Assembly (NCBI GenBank): GCA_947378305.1
Contig: CANCJJ010000010.1
Coordinates: 20,044-84,043, forward strand
Direction of reading: 5' to 3'
Source: Phenylobacterium aquaticum
Lineage (GTDB): Bacteria; Pseudomonadota; Alphaproteobacteria; Caulobacterales; Caulobacteraceae
DNA: 64,000 bases
Positions 16,818 to 25,505 of the stretch are shown piece by piece. The position numbers were made by a program, and so were the translations under genes. The notes under the pieces are model-generated. The model worked only from the letters and a program-made list of their open reading frames with translations. It was not told the DNA's origin and searched no databases. Positions within the stretch are counted from its first letter, which is position 1; each line of letters opens with the position of its first letter.

Positions 16818-18269
16818 TTACCAACTCACAGAGACATACTGGGTTTCTAGAAACTCCAGCACGCCCTCATGACCGCCCTCGCGGCCCAATCCACTTTGCT
16901 TGACCCCGCCGAAGGGGGCCGCCGGGTCTGACACCAGCCCGCGATTAAGACCCACCATGCCGGCTTCGAGGCGCTCGGCGACCCGAAGGCCGCGGGTCAG
17001 GTCCTGGGTGTAAATGTAGGAGGCCAGGCCGTATTCACTCGCGTTTGCAAGCGCCACCATCTCGTCTTCCGAGGTGAAGGTCTGAATCGCAGCGACGGGG
17101 CCGAAGATTTCCTCGCGGACAAGGTCTGACTCGGGATCAACATGGGTCAGAACCGTTGGCGGATAGAAAAAACCAGGACCATTCGGGCATTCACCGCCTG
17201 TCAGGATCTTGGCACCCCGGGCCACTGCGTCGTTGACAAGATCTCGAACCTTGTCGCGGGTGTCAGCATTGACCAAGGGGCCAACCGCAACCCCATCCTC
17301 CAGTCCGTTGCCCATTTTAAGCGCGGCCATACGGCTGGCCATGGCCCTGGAGAAAGCGTCGCTGACCGCGGCATGAACATAGAAGCGATTGGCGGCTGTG
17401 CAGGCCTCTCCCATGTTCCGCATTTTTGCGATCATTGCGCCGTCAACAGCCGCCTCGATGTCGGCATCTTCAAACACAATGAAGGGGGCATTTCCGCCAA
17501 GTTCCATGGCTGGACGGACAATTTTTTCTGCGGCCTGGCGCAAAAGAACCCGACCCACCTCGGTAGAGCCCGTGAAGGAAATGACCCGGACCCGATCATC
17601 CATAAGCATGGCGGATACAACCTTGCCCGACGCTCGTGAGGGCACCAGGTTGACCACACCGGCAGGGACGCCCGCTGCCGTCAGGATCGGGATCAGGGCC
17701 TGAAGGGTTAGCGGCGTTGCTGACGCCGGCTTGATCACCACAGTACATCCGGCCGCCAAGGCTGGGGCTATTTTCCGGGTCGCCATAGCCGCCGGGAAGT
17801 TCCAGGGGGTGACCAGAAGGGCCACTCCGATGGGTTTGTGATTGACGAGTATGCGCGCGCCAGAGCTCGGCGCGTGGGACAACTGCCCTGAAATTCGCAC
17901 GGCCTCCTCGGCATTCCACCGGAAGAACTCGGCCGCATAGGCAATTTCGCCCCGCGCGTCGGCAAGGGATTTACCGTTCTCAAGCGTTACGATCTGAGCG
18001 AGCTTTTCGCCCTCCTGGACCATTAATTCATAGGCACGACGCAGAATTTCACCCCTCGCCCGCGGGGTCAGTCCAGCCCAAGCCTTTAGAGCCTTAGACG
18101 CGGCGTCCACCGCCAGGATACAGTCTTCAACAGTGGCACTGGCCACGGAGGCGATGACTTGCTCCGTCGCAGGGTCATCCACGTCAAACCTTCCACCATC
18201 GGAGGCAGGGCACCATTGCCCGTCAATCCAAAGGTCGGTCGCAACGCCCTCAACTAGGGGATGTGTCAT
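16818..18269 (-). CDS. NAD(P)-dependent aldehyde dehydrogenase, succinate-semialdehyde dehydrogenase-like
   Basis: 483 aa, typical of GabD-type enzymes. Visible are TPWNFP (155-160), the cofactor loop KPAS (180-183), FTGSTEVGR (232-240), the general base Glu257 in MELGGNAPF and the nucleophile Cys290 in GEACTAANR. The C-terminal PFGGVKQSGLGREGG is typical of the subfamily. It oxidises an aldehyde, probably a semialdehyde acid, to the carboxylate. It sits between E1 beta (11 nt upstream) and E2 (13 nt downstream), an odd insertion into an E1-E2 operon that implies the aldehyde and the 2-oxoacid are steps of one route. The true substrate may differ from succinate semialdehyde. Confidence 0.9.
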   Translation of the reverse strand: MTHPLVEGVATDLWIDGQWCPASDGGRFDVDDPATEQVIASVASATVEDCILAVDAASKALKAWAGLTPRARGEILRRAYELMVQEGEKLAQIVTLENGKSLADARGEIAYAAEFFRWNAEEAVRISGQLSHAPSSGARILVNHKPIGVALLVTPWNFPAAMATRKIAPALAAGCTVVIKPASATPLTLQALIPILTAAGVPAGVVNLVPSRASGKVVSAMLMDDRVRVISFTGSTEVGRVLLRQAAEKIVRPAMELGGNAPFIVFEDADIEAAVDGAMIAKMRNMGEACTAANRFYVHAAVSDAFSRAMASRMAALKMGNGLEDGVAVGPLVNADTRDKVRDLVNDAVARGAKILTGGECPNGPGFFYPPTVLTHVDPESDLVREEIFGPVAAIQTFTSEDEMVALANASEYGLASYIYTQDLTRGLRVAERLEAGMVGLNRGLVSDPAAPFGGVKQSGLGREGGHEGVLEFLETQYVSVSW

Positions 18270-18279
18270 GAGCCAACCC

Positions 18280-19260
18280 CTAGCTTCTCATTGAACGGAG
18301 GACGGTTTCGAAAATACGTCCCACGCTGGGTATGGCGAGGTCCTCCAGGATGTCGGAGGCGGGAAGAGGGATATTCGGGGTCGTGATGCGGACCGGCGGG
18401 CCGTCAAGGTCGTAGAAAGCCTCGTCAGCGATGATGGAGACAATCTCTGCGCCCCATCCGAGGACCCGGGGGTTCTCTTCGATGGTGAAGACCCGGTGGG
18501 TCCGGGCGACAGATCCCAGAATGGTCTGGGTATCGAGAGGTACCAGGGAGCGGACATCCACCACCTCGCAGCTTATGCCTTCTTCTGCTTGCAAACGCTC
18601 AGCAGCTGCAAGTGCCCGAGGAACCATCATCCCCAGGGCGATGAGGGTGCAGTCTGAACCGGTGCGCAGAATTTTTGCTGTGCCAAGGGTATCGACGATT
18701 TCGCCATCCGGGACTTCGCCCGTCGTCGCATAGAGCGACTTGTGTTCAATGAAGATGACCGGGTCCGGATCGCGGACCGCGGCGGCCATGAGCCCCACAA
18801 TGTCGACGGGAGAGGAGGGGGCGACGACCTTCAGGCCTGGAAACTGCATGACCCAGTTTTCGATGCTTTGGCTGTGTTGGGCACCAAAACGAGCGCCGCC
18901 GCCATTGCCGACCCGGACCACGAGCGGACACTTGACCTGACCGTTGGTCATATAGCGGCTCTTGGGAAACTCATTCGCGATATAGTCGTAACAAACCGCG
19001 ATGAAGTCCGCGAACATGATCTCTGCGATGGGTTTCAGCCCGGTCATGGCGGCCCCCATGGCGGCCCCCAGGATCGCTTGTTCGGAGATCGGCGTGTCAC
19101 GGACCCTCAGGGGACCGAACTGCTCCAGCAAGCCGACCGTGGCCTTGAACACGCCTCCGGCCTTGGCAATGTCTTCGCCGAGGAAAACGACGTCTTCATC
19201 CCGGGCCATTTCCTGGGCAATGCCGCGTGCAACGGCGTCCCGATAGGTCAGTTGCGCCAT
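18280..19260 (-). CDS. 2-oxoacid (acetoin-type) dehydrogenase E1 component, beta subunit
   Basis: 326 aa, the normal size of an E1 beta. The transketolase-like pyrimidine-binding domain occupies about 1-180 (FLGEDIAKAGGVFKAT, DTPISEQAILGAAMGAAMTGLKPIAEIMF, GGGARFGAQHSQS), and the C-terminal transketolase domain about 195-320 (EVVDVRSLVPLD). With the alpha subunit it decarboxylates a 2-oxo compound on thiamine diphosphate. The start lies within the end of the alpha gene (13-nt overlap), so the two subunits are translationally coupled. It is closest in feel to AcoB-type subunits, but I cannot separate these from pyruvate or branched-chain forms without alignment. Confidence 0.92.
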   Translation of the reverse strand: MAQLTYRDAVARGIAQEMARDEDVVFLGEDIAKAGGVFKATVGLLEQFGPLRVRDTPISEQAILGAAMGAAMTGLKPIAEIMFADFIAVCYDYIANEFPKSRYMTNGQVKCPLVVRVGNGGGARFGAQHSQSIENWVMQFPGLKVVAPSSPVDIVGLMAAAVRDPDPVIFIEHKSLYATTGEVPDGEIVDTLGTAKILRTGSDCTLIALGMMVPRALAAAERLQAEEGISCEVVDVRSLVPLDTQTILGSVARTHRVFTIEENPRVLGWGAEIVSIIADEAFYDLDGPPVRITTPNIPLPASDILEDLAIPSVGRIFETVLRSMRS

Positions 19261-20279
19261 GCCCAGCCTCCATCTGCATAAACATCGGTGAAAAGGATAT
19301 CTGTCGAAGTGAAGGGGGCAGCCTTGCAGGCTTCCGTGGCCTCATCGACAACACGCTTCACGTCATCTTCGATGGCCTTCATGTCGGCTTCAGAGACGCC
19401 AAATTCGCGCAAGCGCGCCTTATAGATTGTAAGCGGATCCCTTAGTTTCCACCGCTCCAATTCCCCTTCCGGGCGATATTTGGCCGGGTCCGCCCGGGAG
19501 TGTCCTGAATGACGATAGGTCAAGCACTCAATCAGGGATGGGCCTTCCCCGCTACGCGCCTTGCGGAAGGCCTCCAGCATGGTGCGGTAGACTTCATCGG
19601 CATCATTGCCATCGACAATAATCCGGGGAAGTCCATAGGCCGACGCCCGATCCGCTGCGGGGTGCTCGACGGCGGTGACCTCAGAAATCGGCGTATATTC
19701 CATATAGAGATTGTTTTCGCACACAAAAACAACCGGCAGCTTCCAGATAACTGCGAAGTTCAAGGCTTCATGGAAGGCCCCGATATTCGTCGTGCCATCT
19801 CCAAAGAAACAGACCGAAACGTCGGATTGCCCCTTGTACTGGGCGCGCCATGCCGCTCCACAGGCAATGGGAAGGTGAGCCCCGATAATCGCATAGGACC
19901 CCATGACTCCATGCTCGACCGAGGTCAGGTGCATGGAACCGCCCTTACCCCTCATAAGGCCATTGTCGCGCCCCATCAGTTCGCCCAGGACCTTCTCGAC
20001 AGGCACGCCGCGCGCCAAGGTGTGGGCATGTCCGCGATAGGTACAGAAGCTCAGATCACCGGGCTCCATGGCTGCGGCCACTCCAGCGGCGATGGCTTCC
20101 TGGCCCAGGGACAGGTGGCTTGTGCCCTTAACCAAATTCTCAAGAAACAGGTCGAAGGCGCGCTGTTCGGCTTGACGCATGAGGACCTGGGCCCGGAACA
20201 TTTCCAAGCGTTTGGCTTCGCTAATGTCGTCATTGACGACGGCGGTAACCGATCGATCCTGTTTTGGGCTTTTCGCCAT
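19248..20279 (-). CDS. 2-oxoacid (acetoin-type) dehydrogenase E1 component, alpha subunit
   Basis: 343 aa. The thiamine-diphosphate site is clear: GDGTTNIGAFHEALNFAVIW with the GDG...N motif (about 170-190). The region MRGKGGSMHL precedes it and RHSGHSRADPAKYR is the regulatory/phosphorylation-loop equivalent. GAGGTAAGT before the ATG gives a good ribosome site. It is transcribed after the cupin gene (gap 39 nt) and overlaps the beta subunit gene. The combination with beta, E2 and a separate lpdA makes a complete 2-oxoacid dehydrogenase complex that appears dedicated to the catabolic operon and is not the housekeeping pyruvate complex. Confidence 0.92.
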   Translation of the reverse strand: MAKSPKQDRSVTAVVNDDISEAKRLEMFRAQVLMRQAEQRAFDLFLENLVKGTSHLSLGQEAIAAGVAAAMEPGDLSFCTYRGHAHTLARGVPVEKVLGELMGRDNGLMRGKGGSMHLTSVEHGVMGSYAIIGAHLPIACGAAWRAQYKGQSDVSVCFFGDGTTNIGAFHEALNFAVIWKLPVVFVCENNLYMEYTPISEVTAVEHPAADRASAYGLPRIIVDGNDADEVYRTMLEAFRKARSGEGPSLIECLTYRHSGHSRADPAKYRPEGELERWKLRDPLTIYKARLREFGVSEADMKAIEDDVKRVVDEATEACKAAPFTSTDILFTDVYADGGWAWRN

Positions 20280-20318
20280 ACTTACCTCTGGGGCGTTAGG
20301 ATTGGGTTCGCAGCAAGT

Positions 20319-20672
20319 CTATGATGCGGCGGGCGGAGCGGTGGGCATGATCACCAGGAGTTTGGCATCTGCCGAAGTTGCGTTGAGCACGGCGCGGTGT
20401 TCGCCAGGGCCTATCCGGCAACTGTCATGTTCTCGCAAAACAGTTACCTCACCCGTGCCAAGAGTGACCTGAATCTCACCGCTCAGAACGACGTAAATCT
20501 TTTCTTGAGCGCCAGCATCCATCTCCGCGCGTCCACCTGGCCGATAGGTCGACAGGCCGACCATGCAGAACTCCGAACCAGACGTTTCGGGGCTCTGAAG
20601 CCTCAACGACTCCACATCAAAATGCTTGGGAGCATCATAAGACGGAGCCTCGGCATGGCGAACGGTTTGCAT
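20319..20672 (-). CDS. Single-domain cupin protein with degenerate metal motif
   Basis: 117 aa, one cupin fold. Motif 1 (PGGRAEMDAGAQEKIYVVLSG) lacks the usual HxH pair and keeps only the Glu. Motif 2 (RIGPGEHRAVLN) keeps the His. So a metal would be poorly bound, and the protein may be a binding or isomerase-type cupin rather than a dioxygenase. It is the first gene of the operon cupin-E1 alpha-E1 beta-ALDH-E2-M24. The palindrome at 20729-20750 lies 57 nt upstream of the start. The role in the pathway is unknown. Confidence 0.8.
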   Translation of the reverse strand: MQTVRHAEAPSYDAPKHFDVESLRLQSPETSGSEFCMVGLSTYRPGGRAEMDAGAQEKIYVVLSGEIQVTLGTGEVTVLREHDSCRIGPGEHRAVLNATSADAKLLVIMPTAPPAAS

Positions 20673-20728
20673 ATTTGAAGCGGGGCCTCTTGCGGGATTC
20701 CCGGCAAGGAAGCGCCAGGGTCTCTGAA

Positions 20729-20750
20729 CGGGTTTTTATCGATAAACCCG
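20729..20750. promoter_or_regulatory. Palindromic operator-like site (TTTATCGATAAA) before the cupin operon
   Basis: TTTATCGATAAA (20735-20746) is a perfect 12-bp palindrome flanked by CGGG and CCCG. A similar GGTTTTTATCG segment occurs on the minus strand at 25459-25472, and ATCGAT repeats occur at 26407-26450. All lie before units of the same catabolic region, so this is a candidate site for the GntR regulator at 22194. Confidence 0.45.
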
Positions 20751-20793
20751 GTGTATGTGCAAGAAATTTCGTCAATATGGACAAAAGTCAGTT

Positions 20794-20820
20794 CCCGGCG
20801 ATTATTTTCGATAATCCGGG
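20794..20820. repeat. Stem-loop/inverted repeat just downstream of the MFS gene
   Basis: CCCGG-C-GATTAT and ATAATC-CGGG are inverted around TTTCG, 10 nt after the stop of the MFS gene. No T-run follows in the minus direction, so it may be a weak terminator or a second regulatory site for the cupin operon; it also carries a TCGATAA core. Confidence 0.4.
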
Positions 20821-20829
20821 TCCTGCCGC

Positions 20830-22113
20830 TTATTCCGTGAGAGCTTTTCCCTTGGTCTCCGGAAGCATGAAGGCTGCGATGGCCATCAGAGAATAGGCAC
20901 TGAAGGCGAAGACGCCGATGGCGAGACCAAGACCCATGCGGCCTGACAGGAAGCCGACCATGGCGGGAAAGAAGGCTCCGATGGCGCGTCCGATATTATA
21001 GGAAAACCCTTGGCCCACGCCGCGAACCCTGGTGGGGAACTGTTCGGTGTAGAAGGCACCCATCCCGCTGAACACCCCGGCTCCAAAGAAGCCCAGTGGG
21101 AAACCGAGCACCAGCATTGTGGTATTGCCAAAGGGAACCGATGTGTAGGTTGCGACGACAATTGCGGCACAGATGGCGAAGACCAGGAAGGTCACCCTTC
21201 GGCCCAGACGATCCGACAGATATCCCCCGGTGACGTAGCCAAAGAAGGATCCCGCAATCAAGACGGCCAGGTAGCCAGAAGAATCGAGAACTGACAGGTG
21301 GCGTTCTGTCCTCAGAAAGGTTGGAAGCCAGGTGGTTACGGCATTGTAGCCCCCTTGAGCCCCTGTCCCGAACAGACCGCCGAGCAGGGTGACCTTGAGA
21401 AGGGGGGGCTTGAAGATTTCAAGAAATTGGCCTTTGGCCGGGCCACCCGCCTTGGCCTTATTTTCCAGGTAGACATCGGGCTCACTGACCAGCCGGCGCA
21501 GGAAAAAGACAAGCACTGCGGGCGTTACGCCGACAAAGAACAGGACCCGCCAGGCGAGTTCCTGGGGTAGGAAGGAGTAAATCACCGCATAGATCAGGGC
21601 CGCGGCTCCCCAGCCCAAGGCCCAGCCGGCTTGCATGAAACCCAGGGCCTTGCCCCGGTGACTTGCCCGAATGGTTTCACCGAGGAGCACGGACCCGGCC
21701 GCCCACTCCCCGCCAAAGCCCAGACCCATCAAGGCCCGTGCTGCAAACAATTGGGGATAGGTCTGGGCAAGCCCCGACAGCAGCGTAAAGACGGCAAACC
21801 AGAGGATCGACACCTGGAGCACACGGACACGACCGATCCGGTCAGACAACCATCCCGCGAGCCAGCCACCAAGGGCGGACGTGACAAGGGCCGCCGTTCC
21901 CACCAGCCCGGCCTGACCGCGAGAAATACCCCAGACCGAGATCAAAGTCGGAATGACAAAGCTATAAATCTGCACGTCCATGGCATCGAGGGCCCAGCCC
22001 CCGACGGCGGCCCCGAATGTGCTGCGTTCCTTCCCGTTCAGGTCTCGCATCCACCCCAAGAGCCCCGGGGTTACTGGAGCCACTGTGGACCCGGTGTCAC
22101 TGATTTCGCCCAT
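20830..22113 (-). CDS. MFS transporter, metabolite:H+ symporter type (organic acid)
   Basis: 427 aa from the ATG at 22113, chosen because AGAGGGGGAAG lies just upstream; a longer frame to 22176 adds an unlikely hydrophilic leader. Twelve membrane helices are apparent. The MFS signature GWLSDRIGRVRVL lies between helices 2 and 3 and is repeated as GYLSDRLGRRVTF in the second half. WALDAMDVQIYSFVIPTL in helix 1 is typical of the AAHS/SHS (aromatic acid or sialate/lactate) carriers, so the cargo is probably a carboxylate. It lies between the GntR gene and the cupin operon and is likely the uptake step of this pathway. Confidence 0.88.
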   Translation of the reverse strand: MGEISDTGSTVAPVTPGLLGWMRDLNGKERSTFGAAVGGWALDAMDVQIYSFVIPTLISVWGISRGQAGLVGTAALVTSALGGWLAGWLSDRIGRVRVLQVSILWFAVFTLLSGLAQTYPQLFAARALMGLGFGGEWAAGSVLLGETIRASHRGKALGFMQAGWALGWGAAALIYAVIYSFLPQELAWRVLFFVGVTPAVLVFFLRRLVSEPDVYLENKAKAGGPAKGQFLEIFKPPLLKVTLLGGLFGTGAQGGYNAVTTWLPTFLRTERHLSVLDSSGYLAVLIAGSFFGYVTGGYLSDRLGRRVTFLVFAICAAIVVATYTSVPFGNTTMLVLGFPLGFFGAGVFSGMGAFYTEQFPTRVRGVGQGFSYNIGRAIGAFFPAMVGFLSGRMGLGLAIGVFAFSAYSLMAIAAFMLPETKGKALTE

Positions 22114-22193
22114 AGTCTTCCCCCTCTTTGCCCTCTTGATATTCTCAGTCGATCCACGGTGGCTGGGCAAGGTCATCCGTGATCACCAGTGCC

Positions 22194-22865
22194 CTAGGGC
22201 TTGAGTGTTCCGACAATGACTTCAAAGGTTTGGTTGTAATGAGACCGTATCAAATCCACGGCCAGATCAGCCCGGTGATCTAGACAGGCATCTACAATGG
22301 CCTTGTGTTCATTGAGCTCGTTGCGCTCGGAAACCCGATCCGCGCCCAGAAGGCGATACCGCTCTGCGGCGTCGAAAAGCTGCTCGCTGGTATGAATGAT
22401 CCATCGATTTGCGCAGCCCCGGACCAGGTCCATATGGAAGGACTTGTGCAGGGTCTCCCACTCGGTATTTTCGCTTCCATCTTCTGACTTTCGGCTGGTT
22501 CTCGTGAGCCTGTGAAGAGCCAGAACCAGGGCTTCCTCCCATGCGGTCTCCCGGCGATGGATAGCCTCGGTAATCGCAGTTCCGTCGATCCAGCATCGTG
22601 CCGAAACCAGTTCGCTGAGTTCAGCTGTACTCACGGCTGCAACCCTGAAGCCCTTTTGTTCCTCCAGGGCCACAAAGCCTTCTGCCAACAGGCGATTCAG
22701 GGCCTCTCTCACGGGGCTACTGCCGGTATTGAAGCGCTTGCGAAGCGCCTCGGCGGCAAGTTTCTGTCCCGGCTTCAGGTGCCCACGCAGGACGTCATTG
22801 CGCAGTTGTTCATAGACCGTCTTTGTGAGGGTCAGGGCGGGCTTGTCGTCGGTTAGGTCGACCAT
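22194..22865 (-). CDS. GntR-family transcriptional regulator, FCD (FadR) subfamily
   Basis: 223 aa. The N-terminal winged helix (about 12-75) carries QLRNDVLRGHLKPGQKL and the recognition part GSSPVREALNRLLAEGFV. The C-terminal FCD effector domain (about 85-215) is helical and has the metal/ligand residues typical of the class (ARxxxE-like RCWIDGTAI, H in LHKSFHMDLV, and NEHKAIVDACLDHRADLA). It sits in the middle of the catabolic gene set, upstream of the MFS gene. FCD regulators usually repress catabolic operons until an acid inducer binds. The ATCGAT-centred sites at 20729, 25421 and 26407 are candidate operators. Confidence 0.92.
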   Translation of the reverse strand: MVDLTDDKPALTLTKTVYEQLRNDVLRGHLKPGQKLAAEALRKRFNTGSSPVREALNRLLAEGFVALEEQKGFRVAAVSTAELSELVSARCWIDGTAITEAIHRRETAWEEALVLALHRLTRTSRKSEDGSENTEWETLHKSFHMDLVRGCANRWIIHTSEQLFDAAERYRLLGADRVSERNELNEHKAIVDACLDHRADLAVDLIRSHYNQTFEVIVGTLKP

Positions 22866-22921
22866 TTCGGCTCGGTTCTCGGGTTGTACAGGAAATATCG
22901 TTCAGTGATTGCGGCATGCCA

Positions 22922-24028
22922 TCAGGAATGCAAGCCCGCTTGCAACCGGGCCTTCGCGGTCCGTTGCGCAATACGGTCTAGCAGGCCGACCAGTTCCTCC
23001 AGTTCACCAGGCGGCAGCCCCTGAGTTATGAAAACCACTCTTGTGCGATGATCGTCATCGGGCCAGCGGTCCAGCCAGCTGAGGTTATGTAGCAAGTGTT
23101 GCGCGCCCTGGATGACGGCTGGTCGGCCGGGCTCTTCAATGACGTTGACCAGTCCCTTGACCCTCAAGAGGCTCGGGCCAAGATGCCGTTCAAGGGAGGA
23201 CAGGAGAAAGCTCAAGGCGTCTCGGGTTAAGGGGTCGTCCTGCACGAGGGTAAAGGAGGAGATGTCGCTCTCATGATCATGATGGTCGTGGTCATGACCC
23301 GTTTCGATAGCGGCTTTGGGGTGGTCGATTTCAGCCGTCAGCCAGGCCCTGGCCGCTTCTGGCCCAAAAGCCGGATTTGCGACCCTATGGCTCATGAACC
23401 GAACGGGATCGGCGGCAGGATCGCTAGAATTCCAGATCAGGGCGTGGGGGTTGGATTTCCTGAGTTGGGCTTGCAGACCTTGCTCGGATGCATCCCGAAG
23501 GTCGGGGGCAACGAGGTCGAGTTTTGTCATAATGATGGCATCGGCAAGGGCAATTTGCCGGATCGAAACCGCATGGTCACGCAGGGTTGCGGCCGCATTG
23601 ACGGCATCAACTGTGGCAATGACCGCCCCGACCTGAAACAGGCCCTCAAGGGTCGGCTCTGACAAGAACGCTTGCAGGATAGGTCCCACTTCCGCCAGGC
23701 CAGAGGTTTCAATAAGGACCTGATCAAAGGCGATCTCCCCGGCGGCACGGGCGTGGTAGAGCCGGTTCATGGTCTGCACGAGGTCTCCAAAAACGGTACA
23801 GCAGAGGCATCCGTTCTCTAGCACCATGATGGTATCATCGCTGGATGTCGTCAGGGCGTGATCAATGCTGATATCCCCGAATTCATTAATGATGACAGCT
23901 GTCTTCTGAAGGTCTGGCGAGCTTAGGGCCCTATTGAGCAGGGTCGTTTTGCCACTCCCCAGAAACCCCGTCAGGATCGTCACTGGCGAGCGGATATCAT
24001 TTGGGTCGGGCCTGTTCGGGGCGTTCAT
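22922..24028 (-). CDS. CobW/COG0523-family metal-handling GTPase
   Basis: 368 aa. The Walker A GFLGSGKTT starts at Gly21, the family metal site CLCC is Cys74-Cys77, and the GTP specificity motif is in IIMTKLDLV. A His/Asp-rich loop (HDHDHHDHE, about 243-251) adds metal-binding capacity. A CobW C-terminal domain follows (about 255-355). Such GTPases deliver Zn, Co, Fe or other metals to client enzymes. The gene is 4 nt from the hydroxyacid dehydrogenase stop, so the two are cotranscribed; the client may be a metalloenzyme of the same pathway, with the M24 enzyme or cupin as candidates (inference). Confidence 0.9.
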   Translation of the reverse strand: MNAPNRPDPNDIRSPVTILTGFLGSGKTTLLNRALSSPDLQKTAVIINEFGDISIDHALTTSSDDTIMVLENGCLCCTVFGDLVQTMNRLYHARAAGEIAFDQVLIETSGLAEVGPILQAFLSEPTLEGLFQVGAVIATVDAVNAAATLRDHAVSIRQIALADAIIMTKLDLVAPDLRDASEQGLQAQLRKSNPHALIWNSSDPAADPVRFMSHRVANPAFGPEAARAWLTAEIDHPKAAIETGHDHDHHDHESDISSFTLVQDDPLTRDALSFLLSSLERHLGPSLLRVKGLVNVIEEPGRPAVIQGAQHLLHNLSWLDRWPDDDHRTRVVFITQGLPPGELEELVGLLDRIAQRTAKARLQAGLHS

Positions 24029-24031
24029 TGT

Positions 24032-24913
24032 TCAGATGAGTCCACTGGCGCGGGCTTGCTCGCGGGCCATGGCGGCCCAGTCCAACTCACCTTCTCCGTG
24101 AGCGGTCGCACCGATCAAACGATCGCGGCAGACATTTGCACTTGGCAAGGGAACGCCTGCGGCCATCCCGGCGGCCAGGGCCAGGTTGATGTCCTTGAGG
24201 GCCAGTGAGACGGTAAATCCGACTTCATCCCAGGACTTGTTTGCGATGATCTTGGCATAGGTATTGTAGGCAGGGGAGGCGAAGAGGCCGTCGGTAACAA
24301 GATCATGGAAGACCTGAACGTCAACGCCACTCTTTTCGACCAGGGCAAAGGCTTCACCAATGGACTCGATTGCACTGGCCAGAAGGAAGTTGTTGGCCAG
24401 CTTCATGGCAGAGGCTGACCCCGGATCTGTCCCGGCCTGAAATACCCGACGGCCAAGGGCTTCGAGGACTGGAAGGCAGTGGCTCACGGCCTTCGGGTCT
24501 CCGCCGACAATAACCCCGAGACGTCCCGCCGTTACAGCGTCAGGTCGTCCAAGGACGGGCGCGGCGAGCAGGATTTGTCCGGCCGCAGCATGATCATCCG
24601 CCAATTGGCGAATGAAATTGACGTCATGGGTGCCCATGGCGATATGTATCGCCCCCTTCGACATAACCGAGATCAGTCCGCCGTCTCCGGCCGTAACGGC
24701 GTTAAGGGCGGTGTCGTCTGCGAGCATGGACAGAACCACATCGGCGTGCCCGGCGACCTCGCCAGGTGTTTCGCAAGCCTTTGCGCCTTCCGACACCAGC
24801 GAAGCCAACTTCGAGGCCGTGCGATTGAAGACATAGACCTCGTGACCCGCGGCGAGCAGGCGACTGACCATGGCCAGTCCCATTCGCCCGAGACCGATAA
24901 AACCGATTTTCAA
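24032..24913 (-). CDS. Beta-hydroxyacid dehydrogenase (3-hydroxyisobutyrate dehydrogenase family), copy 1
   Basis: 293 aa. The Rossmann motif GFIGLGRMGLAM is at the N-terminus, the catalytic Lys in AMKLANNFLL (about residue 171) is present, and the helical C-terminal domain is complete. The enzyme oxidises a 3-hydroxyacid or reduces a semialdehyde with NAD(P). The second copy, at 25506, has the same length and shares many blocks, including a modified substrate loop (HIAMGTHDVNF versus HMVSGTHGVTV). It is cotranscribed with the CobW gene and lies downstream of the DoxX gene. Together with the aldehyde dehydrogenase it could supply or remove a semialdehyde. Confidence 0.88.
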   Translation of the reverse strand: MKIGFIGLGRMGLAMVSRLLAAGHEVYVFNRTASKLASLVSEGAKACETPGEVAGHADVVLSMLADDTALNAVTAGDGGLISVMSKGAIHIAMGTHDVNFIRQLADDHAAAGQILLAAPVLGRPDAVTAGRLGVIVGGDPKAVSHCLPVLEALGRRVFQAGTDPGSASAMKLANNFLLASAIESIGEAFALVEKSGVDVQVFHDLVTDGLFASPAYNTYAKIIANKSWDEVGFTVSLALKDINLALAAGMAAGVPLPSANVCRDRLIGATAHGEGELDWAAMAREQARASGLI

Positions 24914-24952
24914 AGCCGGGCTCCGTAGAAATGTCTGTGAGTTGGAGGGGTG

Positions 24953-25324
24953 TTACAGGGCGGATTGTGCATAGCCCACCAGGCCGCAGCAAGCCGCCCA
25001 GAAGACGGGGTATTCGCATCCGCCGATATGCCAAAGCCATTTGCGCTCAACGCGAATGACGGCCCCGGCGCAAATCAGAAGATAGGCCATGGCGAGCCAG
25101 GGAAGAAAATGAGGCAGAAGACCCAAGACCAGCCCGGTCCCCAGCGCTAAATCCAAAATCAGGGCCAAATTTGCAAACAGAACCACGGGACGAAAGCCGG
25201 CGAGGGTAAAGAAATTCAGGGCGGCGTCGCGCTGGATGATCTTTCCGATAACGTGAGGAATGAAGAACAGGCCGCAAATGGTCCTCAGGCATAAGGTCAT
25301 CGTGGCCAGGCTAGGTTCGGTCAT
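24953..25324 (-). CDS. DoxX-like four-helix membrane protein
   Basis: 123 aa, four hydrophobic helices. The N-terminal LCLRTICGLFFIPHVIGKI matches the DoxX-like pattern of a helix with R and GxxFIxHxxxK, followed by FFTLAGFRP. DoxX-family proteins are poorly understood; some act as subunits of membrane oxidoreductases. It is the first gene of the minus-strand series that continues to hydroxyacid dehydrogenase, CobW and probably GntR, 39 nt before the dehydrogenase. It is divergent from the second dehydrogenase, with a 181-bp shared promoter region. A second DoxX gene lies at 28812. Confidence 0.75.
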   Translation of the reverse strand: MTEPSLATMTLCLRTICGLFFIPHVIGKIIQRDAALNFFTLAGFRPVVLFANLALILDLALGTGLVLGLLPHFLPWLAMAYLLICAGAVIRVERKWLWHIGGCEYPVFWAACCGLVGYAQSAL

Positions 25325-25420
25325 GATTCAGCGTTTCGCCTGTTGTCCTATTGAGCTCCTGACCAAGTCGGAAGCCAGCCCAACCGTGTCAGGGTCAGCT
25401 GCGTTTCTTTGCGGTTTTTC

Positions 25421-25472
25421 CTACATTATCGATTTGATTGCAATTGTTGCAAGATTGCCGATAAAAACCGGA
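25421..25472. promoter_or_regulatory. Divergent promoter region with ATCGAT/GGTTTTTATCG motifs
   Basis: Between DoxX (minus) and hydroxyacid dehydrogenase 2 (plus), ATTATCGATTTG and, 25 bp on, the minus-strand CCGGTTTTTATCGG recur. The latter closely matches the left part of the site at 20729. An internal GATTGCAATTG/CAAGATTGC stretch is AT-rich. The arrangement fits a shared operator for two divergent promoters. Confidence 0.4.
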
Positions 25473-25505
25473 TCTCTCCTTGGGGTTTAGTTTTCGGTGT
25501 TGGCA

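Noticed and set aside
20794..20820. Calling the inverted repeat a definite rho-independent terminator of the MFS gene
   Set aside because: No T-run follows on the minus strand, and its TCGATAA core could equally be regulatory.
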